DNA from: Alpinimonas psychrophila
GTDB lineage: Bacteria; Actinomycetota; Actinomycetes; Actinomycetales; Microbacteriaceae
DNA length: 64,000 nt
Assembly: GCF_014137865.1 (NCBI RefSeq)
Contig: NZ_JACGWU010000008.1
Span: 1 to 64,000 of the forward strand
Direction: 5' to 3'
Notes under the pieces: model-generated
Seen by the model: only the letters and a program-made list of their open reading frames with translations
Told to the model about the DNA's origin: nothing
Databases searched by the model: none
Part shown: positions 8,464-15,712 of the stretch, piece after piece
How the letters are laid out: each line of letters begins with the position of its first letter
Position numbering within the stretch: position 1 is the stretch's first letter
Made by a program: the position numbers and the translations under genes

Positions 8464-9270
8464 ATGACGATCTACACGCACGGTTACCATGATTCCGTTC
8501 TTCGGTCGCACCGTTCCCGCACGGCCGAGAACTCCGCCGCTTACCTGCTCCCGCTGCTGAAGCCAACGGACCATCTGCTTGACGTCGGCGCCGGAGCCGG
8601 AACGATCACGGCAGATCTTGCCGGCCTGGTCGCGCGCGTCACCGCGACCGAGATCGGCACAGACGAGCTCGATTTGACCCGGGCGACAGTGAACGAGCGA
8701 GGCGTGACCAATATCGATTTTTCGCGTGCAGATATTCACGCTCTTGAGTTCGACAATGCCACCTTCGACGTAGCCCACGCGCATCAAGTGCTGCAGCACA
8801 TCGCCGACCCCGTGCAGGCATTGCGCGAGATGGCGCGGGTCACTAAGCCTGGCGGCATCGTGTCGGTGCGCGACAGCGATTACGCCGGCTTCTGTTGGTG
8901 GCCGCAGATCCCGGCTCTCGATAGGTGGCTTGAGCTGTATCGCGCCGCTGCGCGAGCCAACGGTGGTGAGCCAGACGCTGGACGCCGCTTACTTTCGTGG
9001 GCTCACGCCGCTGGGCTTGAGGAAGTCACCGCTACCTCGAGCACCTGGTGCTACTCCACCCCCGCCGAGCGAGCCTGGTGGGGAGGCATGTGGGCCGACC
9101 GCATCCTCAACTCGGCGATTGCAGGGCAACTCATCGAATCGGGACTAGCGACATCAGAAGATCTTCAGGAGATCGGCGACGCGTGGAAAGAATGGGCCGC
9201 GAGCAAAGACGGCTGGATCTCCATCCTCCACGGCGAACTGATCTACCGCGTGATCCCCACCGCCTACTGA
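8464..9270 (+). CDS. SAM-dependent methyltransferase (class I, UbiE-like)
   Basis: A 268-residue Rossmann methyltransferase. SAM motif I is HLLDVGAGAGTITADLAG (about residues 37-54), motif II/III is FSRADIHALEFDNATFDVAHAHQVLQHI, and the post-motif is MARVTKPGGIVSVRD. The ATG at 8464 is preceded by AAGGAG. The methyl acceptor is unknown; the C-terminal half (residues 170-268) is the likely substrate lid. It is divergent from the MmyB-type regulator, with 125 bases between the starts, and stands alone on its strand. Confidence 0.87.
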   Translation: MTIYTHGYHDSVLRSHRSRTAENSAAYLLPLLKPTDHLLDVGAGAGTITADLAGLVARVTATEIGTDELDLTRATVNERGVTNIDFSRADIHALEFDNATFDVAHAHQVLQHIADPVQALREMARVTKPGGIVSVRDSDYAGFCWWPQIPALDRWLELYRAAARANGGEPDAGRRLLSWAHAAGLEEVTATSSTWCYSTPAERAWWGGMWADRILNSAIAGQLIESGLATSEDLQEIGDAWKEWAASKDGWISILHGELIYRVIPTAY

Positions 9271-9769
9271 ACAGTCCCACGACGAAACTCTCATTCCAAA
9301 ATCCTCATCGCGCAGGCCGCGAGGTGACATTTAGCGCTGAGAGAAAACGGCTACATATCGCGGCGATTCACAGGCAACGGAATCACTGTCTTCGCGGTGT
9401 CTGTAAACCATCGTTTGCGGACTGTTTTAGCCCGCGAAATGATTCGATTGTCGCTTCGCACGCAAGGTCCGTGGAGGACAATTTTCTCAGTCGATAATTT
9501 GGAATGGTCCCGCCATTGGATTCCGAAGATCTTAATAGCTCGGGTGAACCTGCGCCCCGATTGTTTGCAGCCAGGCTTCCTGTCGTTGAGCGAACGGTTT
9601 TGGTCCAAGAGCTATCATTGCGGTCGGCACACGCGTCTTTTCCGGAATGTTCGGGAATTCAATACTTCCATCATGGATAAAACCGTGTTAATCTGTATGT
9701 ACGACGAATCGGTTACCGAGGCGTTGTATGCCTGAGGCCCCGCGATGCGGGGCCGTCAGTGCTTAAAGG
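9271..9769. other. Gap of about 500 bases without a convincing gene
   Basis: It holds a 112-codon plus-strand open frame (9397-9735) with no recognisable motif, no good ribosome-binding site and unremarkable composition, which I do not call. It ends with the hairpin at 9736-9754. Confidence 0.4.
9736..9754. terminator. GC-rich hairpin next to the DUF3800 gene end
   Basis: GGCCCCGC and GCGGGGCC (9736-9743 and 9747-9754) form a perfect 8-bp stem with a 3-base loop. It lies 16 bases past the stop of the minus-strand DUF3800 gene. A clear T-run is missing, so it may be an attenuating or RNA-protecting hairpin rather than a classic terminator. Confidence 0.5.
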
Positions 9770-10465
9770 CTAGGGGTCCCACCTTCGATGCTTTTTGACG
9801 ATGGGCCGGATCGACCCCCACATTTTGCTGATTGCCATGTCGGTTTTAGGGTTTGTCTCAGTGTGAGCATCCATTCGCCGATATAGATAGACGATTTGAT
9901 CAGCGATTTGAAGCCCGTCATGCTTTCTTGAATCATCAAACTTGAGCGACACAAGGTACTGCAAGTCATTTGGCTTATAACCCGGGGTGTTCGCCTTTTT
10001 GTAGAAATCAAAATCTCTAAGGTGGGTCTTATAGTCACCGATGTCATCACATGTGACGTGAACTCGACGGTTTTCACTGCCAGCGAAGTCGTTTATTTCC
10101 TCAAACAAGTGTCTGAGAGTGACGGTGTGTGGGAAATCAGGGTAACTGTAACGGGCATTTAGCCGAGGAATATCAACACCTTCGATAAATATCCGTGCGG
10201 GCAGCTTCGAAATCAAATCAAGCGTGTATGAATAAATTTTCAGGCTTGCCCTTGCGGCTTGCGCCACGGGTTCCCAGCCGTCCTGCCCAGACATGAGCGA
10301 ATGGGCATGAAACTCCACGCCGGGACTAATGCCAAACCCTTGGGCGTACTCGCTAGCCTTGAGCATGGCTTCTCCAAGGCGGTGGAGGTTCTCTTCCTTG
10401 ATGACGAGTGCTGCTTGGTAGTAGCGCTTGTCTGTGTAGGACTCGTCGATAAAGGCATGAAGCAT
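9770..10465 (-). CDS. DUF3800 family protein
   Basis: A 231-residue protein with the DUF3800 hallmark FIDESYTDKRYY at residues 5-16 and a later acidic block DDSRKHDGLQIADQIVYL near 175-192. Together these resemble an RNase H-like metal-binding fold (the DES aspartate/glutamate and the GLQIAD aspartate). The ATG at 10465 has GAGGA upstream. DUF3800 genes are often carried by genomic islands, phages and defence regions; here it stands between a recombinase relic and a tRNA fragment, which fits that origin. The biochemical activity of the family is not established to my knowledge. Confidence 0.85.
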   Translation of the reverse strand: MLHAFIDESYTDKRYYQAALVIKEENLHRLGEAMLKASEYAQGFGISPGVEFHAHSLMSGQDGWEPVAQAARASLKIYSYTLDLISKLPARIFIEGVDIPRLNARYSYPDFPHTVTLRHLFEEINDFAGSENRRVHVTCDDIGDYKTHLRDFDFYKKANTPGYKPNDLQYLVSLKFDDSRKHDGLQIADQIVYLYRRMDAHTETNPKTDMAISKMWGSIRPIVKKHRRWDP

Positions 10466-10703
10466 AGACTTATCCTCTCAGCTGGAAACGTGCGGCACAG
10501 CGCCAATGTGCCTTGGTAACGAGACTGAAATTCATTTTGAGTTGTCGTGAACATTCTTGTACCCCACCCTTAGGACGAACTCCCACGGAGGCCCACCAGG
10601 TCAGACGCGTGAATCGAGTTGGAAGACCCAACACAGTAGCCCCATTCCGTGCCCACATTTTGCCCACAATTGACGCGAATTGATGAGTATCACCGTGATT
10701 GAA

Positions 10704-10760
10704 CAGCATCCGGTCACGACTCATAATCGTGAGGTCGCGGGATCGTACCCCGCTCCAGCT
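10704..10760 (+). pseudogene. tRNA-Met (CAT) 3'-part remnant, likely former attachment site
   Basis: Bases 10715-10731 fold as an anticodon arm: CACGA, loop CTCATAA with anticodon CAT, TCGTG. They are followed by a five-base variable region and a T arm GCGGG-ATCGTAC-CCCGC (10737-10753), then TCCAGCT (10754-10760) as the 3' acceptor strand. The 5' acceptor strand AGCTGGA and a D arm are absent upstream; only AGCATCCG, resembling the end of a D arm, is seen, separated by four extra bases. The sequence is therefore not a working tRNA but the 3' portion left after insertion or deletion. A matching terminator follows. No CCA is encoded. Confidence 0.65.
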
Positions 10761-11095
10761 ACAAAGGAAGCTCCACCAGCAAAAACCGTCGAAGATCCTT
10801 CGGCGGTTTTTGCGTTCACAGCCACGGCCGATTCGAGGGGCTCTTCGCCGACCATGTAACCAAGAGAGACGCAGAACATCTCAGCGAGGCGAAACTTGTC
10901 CTCCAGGTTCCAGCGTGCACCTCCAGTCTTCTTGTTGGCGACGGTGCCGCCGGACCAGCTGAGCAAAAGCGCAAACTCGCGTTGCGCCTCGTGGACCGCG
11001 TACATCTCCGACACGTTGGGGGAGGAGCCCTTGGTGCTCCCCGCCTTCACGAAGAGCGTGAGGAGAAGGACTACTTCGGCAGGCGCTGATGCCAC
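10721..11095 (-). CDS. Doubtful HTH (XRE-like) open frame ending in the tRNA remnant
   Basis: A 124-codon frame. The middle (VSEMYAVHEAQREFALLLSW... then WNLEDKFRLAEMFCVSLGYMVGEEP) resembles an XRE helix-turn-helix. The last 35 residues come from reading the terminator and the tRNA-like sequence backwards, giving the familiar spurious ending AGAGYDPATSRL. Either a truncated repressor gene runs on into the tRNA scar or the whole frame is fortuitous. No confident start is seen. The resemblance to a phage-type repressor fits the mobile-element scar here. Confidence 0.35.
   Translation of the reverse strand: MASAPAEVVLLLTLFVKAGSTKGSSPNVSEMYAVHEAQREFALLLSWSGGTVANKKTGGARWNLEDKFRLAEMFCVSLGYMVGEEPLESAVAVNAKTAEGSSTVFAGGASFVAGAGYDPATSRL
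10781..10811 (+). terminator. Rho-independent terminator downstream of the tRNA-Met remnant
   Basis: AAAAACCGTCGAAG (10781-10794) pairs with CTTCGGCGGTTTTT (10798-10811) over 14 bp with one G-U pair and a 3-base loop, and the right arm ends in a five-T run. It is a textbook terminator placed 20 bases after the tRNA-like fragment, so it probably belonged to the original tRNA gene. Confidence 0.85.
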
Positions 11096-11160
11096 TGAGC
11101 GAATTCACGACTGCGGGCCCCTACGATGAGTGCATCGTGCCGATTGAAGGAGAACGCGCA

Positions 11161-11637
11161 GTGAGTGATATCTATAACTATTCTCAGCCCCAGCACATCA
11201 CCGACCGCGCCGTTAAGGGGCCTCCGAAAGTTCGCGAGGCAGCCCTTTCGCTTCATGGGGACACGGCGATAGCGCGCTTCAATAACAGGATTGGTCTGGC
11301 GGTCACGAAGTCGGTGGGCACCATGTGGGCCGCCTATGTCTTCGCGGCCATCACGTTGGTGAGCCTCCCGGCGGCAATTGTGAGCGGGCAACCCATCATC
11401 ATCGTTGCGTGGATCGCCCAAACCTTTCTGCAGCTCGTCTTACTTCCCATCATTATTGTCGGCCAGAACCTGCAAGCAGCGGCCTCGGATCAACGCTCGG
11501 CGGCAACCTACGAAGATGCTGGGGCAATCCTTGAGGAAGCCAAGGAAATCCAGGTGCATTTAGAATCTCAGGATGCCATGATCAGTGCTCTCCTTGACAA
11601 GATTAAATCCATCGAGAGTGCCATCCGGCCAAAATAG
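11161..11637 (+). CDS. Small membrane protein with C-terminal coiled coil
   Basis: A 158-residue protein. Two hydrophobic helices cover about residues 50-75 (MWAAYVFAAITLVSLPAAIV) and 78-100 (PIIIVAWIAQTFLQLVLLPI), closing with IIIVGQNLQAAASDQRSAATYEDA. A charged helical tail with heptad character follows (ILEEAKEIQVHLESQDAMISALLDKIKSIESAI). I choose GTG 11161 because AAGGAG precedes it at 11146-11151. Similar two-helix proteins are widespread in actinobacteria and are annotated only as membrane proteins. It is followed after 48 bases by the amino-acid permease on the same strand, but a functional link is not evident. Confidence 0.75.
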   Translation: MSDIYNYSQPQHITDRAVKGPPKVREAALSLHGDTAIARFNNRIGLAVTKSVGTMWAAYVFAAITLVSLPAAIVSGQPIIIVAWIAQTFLQLVLLPIIIVGQNLQAAASDQRSAATYEDAGAILEEAKEIQVHLESQDAMISALLDKIKSIESAIRPK

Positions 11638-11685
11638 CAACACTGCGGATGCTGGTTTACCTCGGCAAGGTAGCATTCTCAACAA

Positions 11686-12966
11686 ATGACATCTAGCCCA
11701 ACACTGGCCCGAAAGCTCGGCACCACAGACGCCGTCGTGATCGGTCTCGGGTCGATGATGGGGGCGGGAATTTTTGCCGCGTTTGCTCCGGCCGCTGCTG
11801 CCGCTGGTGCCGGACTGCTGATCGGCCTCGCCATTGCCGCGGGTGTCGCATTCTGCAACGCCACAGCTTCGGCGCAGCTTGCAGCCCAATACCCGACGTC
11901 GGGGGGAACCTACGTGTACGGCCGAAAGCAGCTCGGCGAGTGGTCGGGGTTCTTTGCGGGCTGGAGTTTCGTAATCGGCAAGACGGCCAGCGGAGCCGCC
12001 ATGGCGCTCGTCTTCGCCGCTTACGCGGCGCCCGCCGGGTGGGAGAAGCCCGTTGCCGTTGCGGCCATCGTGGCGCTCGCCGCCGTGAACTACTTCGGCA
12101 TCACGCGCACCGCCAAGCTGACCCGCGTGATCGTGGTGATTGTTCTGATCGTGCTCGCCATCGTCGTGATCACCGGACTCACTAGTATCGGTAGCCCTCA
12201 AAGCAGTGCTACCGCCAATGCCCCGGTGTTCCCCGTCGGTCTTTTGGATAACGGCTGGTACGGGATTCTGCAATCCGCGGGTCTCTTATTCTTTGCCTTC
12301 GCCGGCTATGCCCGCATCGCGACCATGGGCGAAGAGGTGCGAAACCCTGCCACGACAATCCCACGCGCCATCCTGATGGCACTGGGTATCACCTTGGTGG
12401 TTTATGCGCTCATCGCCATCACGGCTTTGCTGACCATCGGGCCCACTCAACTGGCGGGCGCTGTCGCACCACTCGTGGATATCGTGAACGCCTCGAACGC
12501 CGCTTGGGCGGCACCCCTCGTTCGAATTGGCGCGGCCGCGGCGGCCCTTGGCGCGCTTCTCGGTCTGGTCGCCGGGGTCGGCCGAACAGCGCTGGCGATG
12601 GCTCGCAACCGTGACCTTCCCACGTGGTTAGCAGCGGTGCATCCGGTTCACAAAGTGCCTCATCACGCCGAGATCGCGCTCGCGATTATCATGAGCGTTC
12701 TCGTGCTCACAATCGACCTCCGTGACGCAATCGGGTTCTCGTCCTTCGGCGTGCTGCTGTATTACGTCATCGCCAATGTCGCTGCGTTTACGCAAACTCC
12801 AGAGAAACGCCGCTACCCGAAAGTGCTGCAAGTCCTCGGTGCTATCAGCTGCCTTGTGCTGGTGGCCACGCTCCCGCCGCTCTCCAGCATTGTTGGCCTC
12901 GGCGTGATCGTCGCCGGTATTCTCTATCGCGTTATCCGTCTCCGCGTTCAGAAAACTACTGGTTAA
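11686..12966 (+). CDS. APC superfamily amino-acid/polyamine permease
   Basis: A 426-residue membrane transporter with about 12 helices. It carries the APC entry motif GLGSMMGAGIFAAFAPAA near residues 20-37 and the conserved helix-6/7 region LLFFAFAGYARIATMGEEVRNPATTIPRAI near 202-231. It belongs to the basic amino acid/polyamine antiporter branch (APA/YfnA-like), so the likely cargo is an amino acid or amine moved with protons or by exchange. Its neighbours are an unrelated small membrane protein upstream and a short convergent gene downstream, so the substrate cannot be deduced from context. Confidence 0.88.
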   Translation: MTSSPTLARKLGTTDAVVIGLGSMMGAGIFAAFAPAAAAAGAGLLIGLAIAAGVAFCNATASAQLAAQYPTSGGTYVYGRKQLGEWSGFFAGWSFVIGKTASGAAMALVFAAYAAPAGWEKPVAVAAIVALAAVNYFGITRTAKLTRVIVVIVLIVLAIVVITGLTSIGSPQSSATANAPVFPVGLLDNGWYGILQSAGLLFFAFAGYARIATMGEEVRNPATTIPRAILMALGITLVVYALIAITALLTIGPTQLAGAVAPLVDIVNASNAAWAAPLVRIGAAAAALGALLGLVAGVGRTALAMARNRDLPTWLAAVHPVHKVPHHAEIALAIIMSVLVLTIDLRDAIGFSSFGVLLYYVIANVAAFTQTPEKRRYPKVLQVLGAISCLVLVATLPPLSSIVGLGVIVAGILYRVIRLRVQKTTG

Positions 12967-12996
12967 AATTGCCGCAGTGAGATGGGCCGTCACAAC

Positions 12997-13140
12997 CTAC
13001 GACACGGGGTGACCGCCCTCGCGCTCTTCTTCTTCGGCCTCGCGAACCTTCATCTGCGCGGCCTGCTCCTTGGCAAGTTGCGCCTTAACCTTGACGGCAT
13101 CGCGAAGGTCATTCTCATTCGTTCGGTTGTTCTTGACCAT
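12997..13140 (-). CDS. Short highly charged protein (47 residues)
   Basis: Opens with MVKNNRTNENDLRDAVKVKA and ends in a run of glutamates before GGHPVS, giving a soluble, strongly charged, helical peptide. The ATG at 13140 has AGGAG in good position (TTTAGGAGCCGACACT before the ATG), which is the main reason to call it. No family recognised. It is convergent with the permease and upstream of a toxin relic. Confidence 0.55.
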   Translation of the reverse strand: MVKNNRTNENDLRDAVKVKAQLAKEQAAQMKVREAEEEEREGGHPVS

Positions 13141-13175
13141 AGTGTCGGCTCCTAAAGTGAGTTCTTTGGTACAAC

Positions 13176-13265
13176 TTAGCCGCGCGTTCGCCAAATAGGA
13201 AGAATAATGAAGCGAGCCGGGTCTTCTAGGATGTCGTAGAGCACGCGGTACGGCCCTCCACGGGC
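13176..13265 (-). pseudogene. C-terminal relic of a RelE/ParE-type toxin
   Basis: About 29 codons read ARGGPYRVLYDILEDPARF followed by IILPIWRTRG and a stop. This is the end of a RelE/ParE-like toxin (the YRVLYDI...V.PIWR strands that close the fold). No start or N-terminal half is present, and the sequence upstream becomes the promoter region of the divergent amidase. A complete toxin of this superfamily is encoded at 58.7 kb, but the two sequences differ. Confidence 0.5.
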
Positions 13266-13328
13266 ACACTGCGCGGCGGAATGTTGTGCATGCCTCGCAG
13301 ACGTGCAAAAACGAGCGATCGGATAAAA

Positions 13329-15353
13329 ATGTCCACTGAATTCCCTGTCGTTGAGAAGAGCATCGCTGAGCTTCGGAGGGCCCTCGACGCGGGAGACATT
13401 ACCTGCGTCGAACTCGTGGCCGAGTATCTCAACCGCATCGCGTTTTACGACCGTCACGGCATTACGCTCAATGCCATCCCCATTTTGAGTCCCACGGTAT
13501 TTGAGGAAGCCCGAGCCGCCGATGAACGTAGAGCAAACGGTGGGATCCGGAGCACCCTTGACGGCATTCCCTACACAGCCAAAAACAGCTACAAGGCTAA
13601 GGGGCTGACCGTAGCGGCGGGGTCGCCAGCCTTTGCAGATCTTGTGGCAACGGATGATGCTTTCACCATCGCGCAACTGCGGGCGGGCGGCGCCATTCTT
13701 CTCGGACTCACCAACATGCCGCCGATGGCAAACGGTGGGATGCAACGCGGTGTGTATGGTCGCGCGGAGAGCCCGTATAACGCGAACTTTCTGACCGCCG
13801 CTTTTGGGTCAGGGTCTTCCAACGGATCAGGCACGGCAACGGGTGCCAGTTTTGCGGCCTTCGGTCTGGGGGAGGAGACCTGGTCCTCGGGCCGCGCCCC
13901 CGCCTCCAATAATGGGCTCTGCGCCTACACGCCCTCCCGTGGCATCATTTCCACGCGCGGTAACTGGCCGCTGGTTCCCACCATGGATGTTGTGGTTCCG
14001 CACACCCGCACCATGGACGACATACTCGCGGTGCTCGATACCGTGGTCGTCGATGACCCTGTTCTCCGCGGAAATTTTTGGCGGGTTCAACCCTGGATAA
14101 CGACACCTCCCGCCTCTGCGCTGCGGCCCACGTCGTATCCAGAAATTATGAATCCGGATGCCCTTCGCGGCAAGCGCATCGCCATTCCCCGCCTGTACAT
14201 CAATGCCGACACGGAGACCACAGATCCCATCGAGACGCGGGCCTCGGTGGTGACCCTGTGGGAAACCGCACGTGCCGACCTCGAAGCGCTCGGTGCCGAG
14301 GTTATCGAGACCGACTTTCCCGTGGTGACCAACTACGAGAGCCATGGCGAAGGTGCCAAGAGTCTCGTGGCGCGTGGGCTAGTGCCGGAGCACTTCGCGG
14401 AGCACGAGCTCTGGGAACTTGCGATGTTCGGCTGGCATGACTTTCTCGAAGCGAACAATGATCCACACCTGAACGCTTTAGCGCAGGTCGATCGCGACAA
14501 AATTTTTCCGGTTCCGACAGGGTCATTGCCCGGTCGTTACGACGACCACCTGCACCGCTTCGCCCCCGAAGACGTGCCGCTGGAGGAGTACGTGGACCGC
14601 GCCAAGCGTGACGGCATCACCGCCCTGGAGCAGATTCCGGATCTGGCGGAGGGGATCCGAGGTCTGGAGAAGGCACGTCATCTCGATCTTGAGCAGTGGA
14701 TGGATGGCCTCGGCCTCGATGCCGTGGTCTTTCCGGCCGTCGCGGATGTCGGCCCGGCTGACATGGACGTGAATCCCGCCTCCACCAAATTGGGCTGGCG
14801 CAATGGAACCTGGGTGGCCAACGGCAACCTCGTTCTGCGGCACCTCGGCATCCCAACCGTCACAACGCCTATGGGGGTCATGGACGATATCGGGATGCCC
14901 GTGGGGCTGACCTTCGCCGGCCGCGGCTACGACGACACCAACCTTCTTAGCTACGCGTGGGCGTTTGACCACCAGCGCAATCGCCGTATCGCGCCCCCAC
15001 GCACGCCGGAGCTTGGGGGCATTCGGTGGAACGCGCGTGATGGCGTGACTGTAGTTGACACACCCGAACTGGTGGTGAACGTGACGATGGGCGAGGTCGC
15101 AAACGGCATGGTTCCCGTGCACGTAGAACTCATCACTAATGCCACTGAGGTTGCCGTCACGGTCAACGGAGCTCCCGTTGCGGGCGAAGCGACACCGACA
15201 GGTTTTGTTGCCGATACCCTCGTGGCCGAGGCGGAGTTCACCCGCGTGCACAGTGAGTGGCGCGGAGGCTACGGTTCGATTGTTGTCGCCCTCGCTCGTT
15301 GGGCGCGTGGTGAGGTCGTTGGGCAGTTCGTTGTCGTTGGCGGTGTCGCCTAG
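13329..15353 (+). CDS. Amidase-signature hydrolase with C-terminal extension
   Basis: A 674-residue protein of the amidase signature (GatA/AmiE-like) family, which hydrolyses amide bonds with a Ser-cisSer-Lys triad. The lysine is in GIPYTAKNSYKAKG (about residue 83) and the serine loop is GSGSSNGSGTATGASFAAFGLGEET (about residues 158-182). The family domain ends near residue 560. The last 110 residues (VVNVTMGEVANGMVPVHVEL onward) look like an added beta-sandwich domain, giving an unusually long protein. I choose ATG 13329 with GGATAAAA upstream. It converges on the cupin gene with a 4-base overlap; the shared neighbourhood with a PuuB-like oxidase suggests amide or amine catabolism. The substrate is unknown. 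Confidence 0.85.
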   Translation: MSTEFPVVEKSIAELRRALDAGDITCVELVAEYLNRIAFYDRHGITLNAIPILSPTVFEEARAADERRANGGIRSTLDGIPYTAKNSYKAKGLTVAAGSPAFADLVATDDAFTIAQLRAGGAILLGLTNMPPMANGGMQRGVYGRAESPYNANFLTAAFGSGSSNGSGTATGASFAAFGLGEETWSSGRAPASNNGLCAYTPSRGIISTRGNWPLVPTMDVVVPHTRTMDDILAVLDTVVVDDPVLRGNFWRVQPWITTPPASALRPTSYPEIMNPDALRGKRIAIPRLYINADTETTDPIETRASVVTLWETARADLEALGAEVIETDFPVVTNYESHGEGAKSLVARGLVPEHFAEHELWELAMFGWHDFLEANNDPHLNALAQVDRDKIFPVPTGSLPGRYDDHLHRFAPEDVPLEEYVDRAKRDGITALEQIPDLAEGIRGLEKARHLDLEQWMDGLGLDAVVFPAVADVGPADMDVNPASTKLGWRNGTWVANGNLVLRHLGIPTVTTPMGVMDDIGMPVGLTFAGRGYDDTNLLSYAWAFDHQRNRRIAPPRTPELGGIRWNARDGVTVVDTPELVVNVTMGEVANGMVPVHVELITNATEVAVTVNGAPVAGEATPTGFVADTLVAEAEFTRVHSEWRGGYGSIVVALARWARGEVVGQFVVVGGVA

Positions 15354-15712
15354 GCTAAATACACCTTGCGCACCGTCTCGGTGACAACCCAGAGGGTCTC
15401 TTCGCCGTCGAGAAGGGCGAAGACGGCACCGGGAACGAGGGGCTGTTGAACAGTCTCTCCACCAATCTGACGATGAACCATGCCCGAGCCGCTGAGGATC
15501 ACGCAGAGCTCGTCGGCCTCGACATCCGTCATCTCGCCGGGAGTCATCTGCCAGACGCCGAGTTCCTTACCGCCCCAATCGCCCAACACCGCCGAACCTG
15601 TGAACGGGCTGCCGGCGACAACCTGAGCTGCCGGAACGGGAGTATTGGAGAGCGTGAGGCTGGCAGCATCCGCCATGAAGGTTTCAGGAAACATTGTGGA
15701 CGTTACTTTCAT
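15350..15712 (-). CDS. Cupin protein (DUF861/Cupin_3 type)
   Basis: A 120-residue single-domain cupin. The recognisable parts are LGVWQMTPGEMTDVEADELCVILSG (about residues 50-74) and a closing strand LWVVTETVRKVYLA. Members of this group accompany amine and ureide catabolic enzymes and may be isomerases or binding proteins. The ATG (15712) shares one base with the TAA of the upstream FAD oxidoreductase, so the two are translationally coupled. It overlaps the convergent amidase by 4 bases. A cupin directly after a PuuB-like oxidase is seen in other actinobacterial amine pathways, but its role is not known to me. Confidence 0.8.
   Translation of the reverse strand: MKVTSTMFPETFMADAASLTLSNTPVPAAQVVAGSPFTGSAVLGDWGGKELGVWQMTPGEMTDVEADELCVILSGSGMVHRQIGGETVQQPLVPGAVFALLDGEETLWVVTETVRKVYLA

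Noticed and set aside
9397-9735. 112-codon plus-strand frame between the methyltransferase and DUF3800 genes
   Set aside because: No recognisable motif, no ribosome-binding site, arginine- and serine-rich random look.
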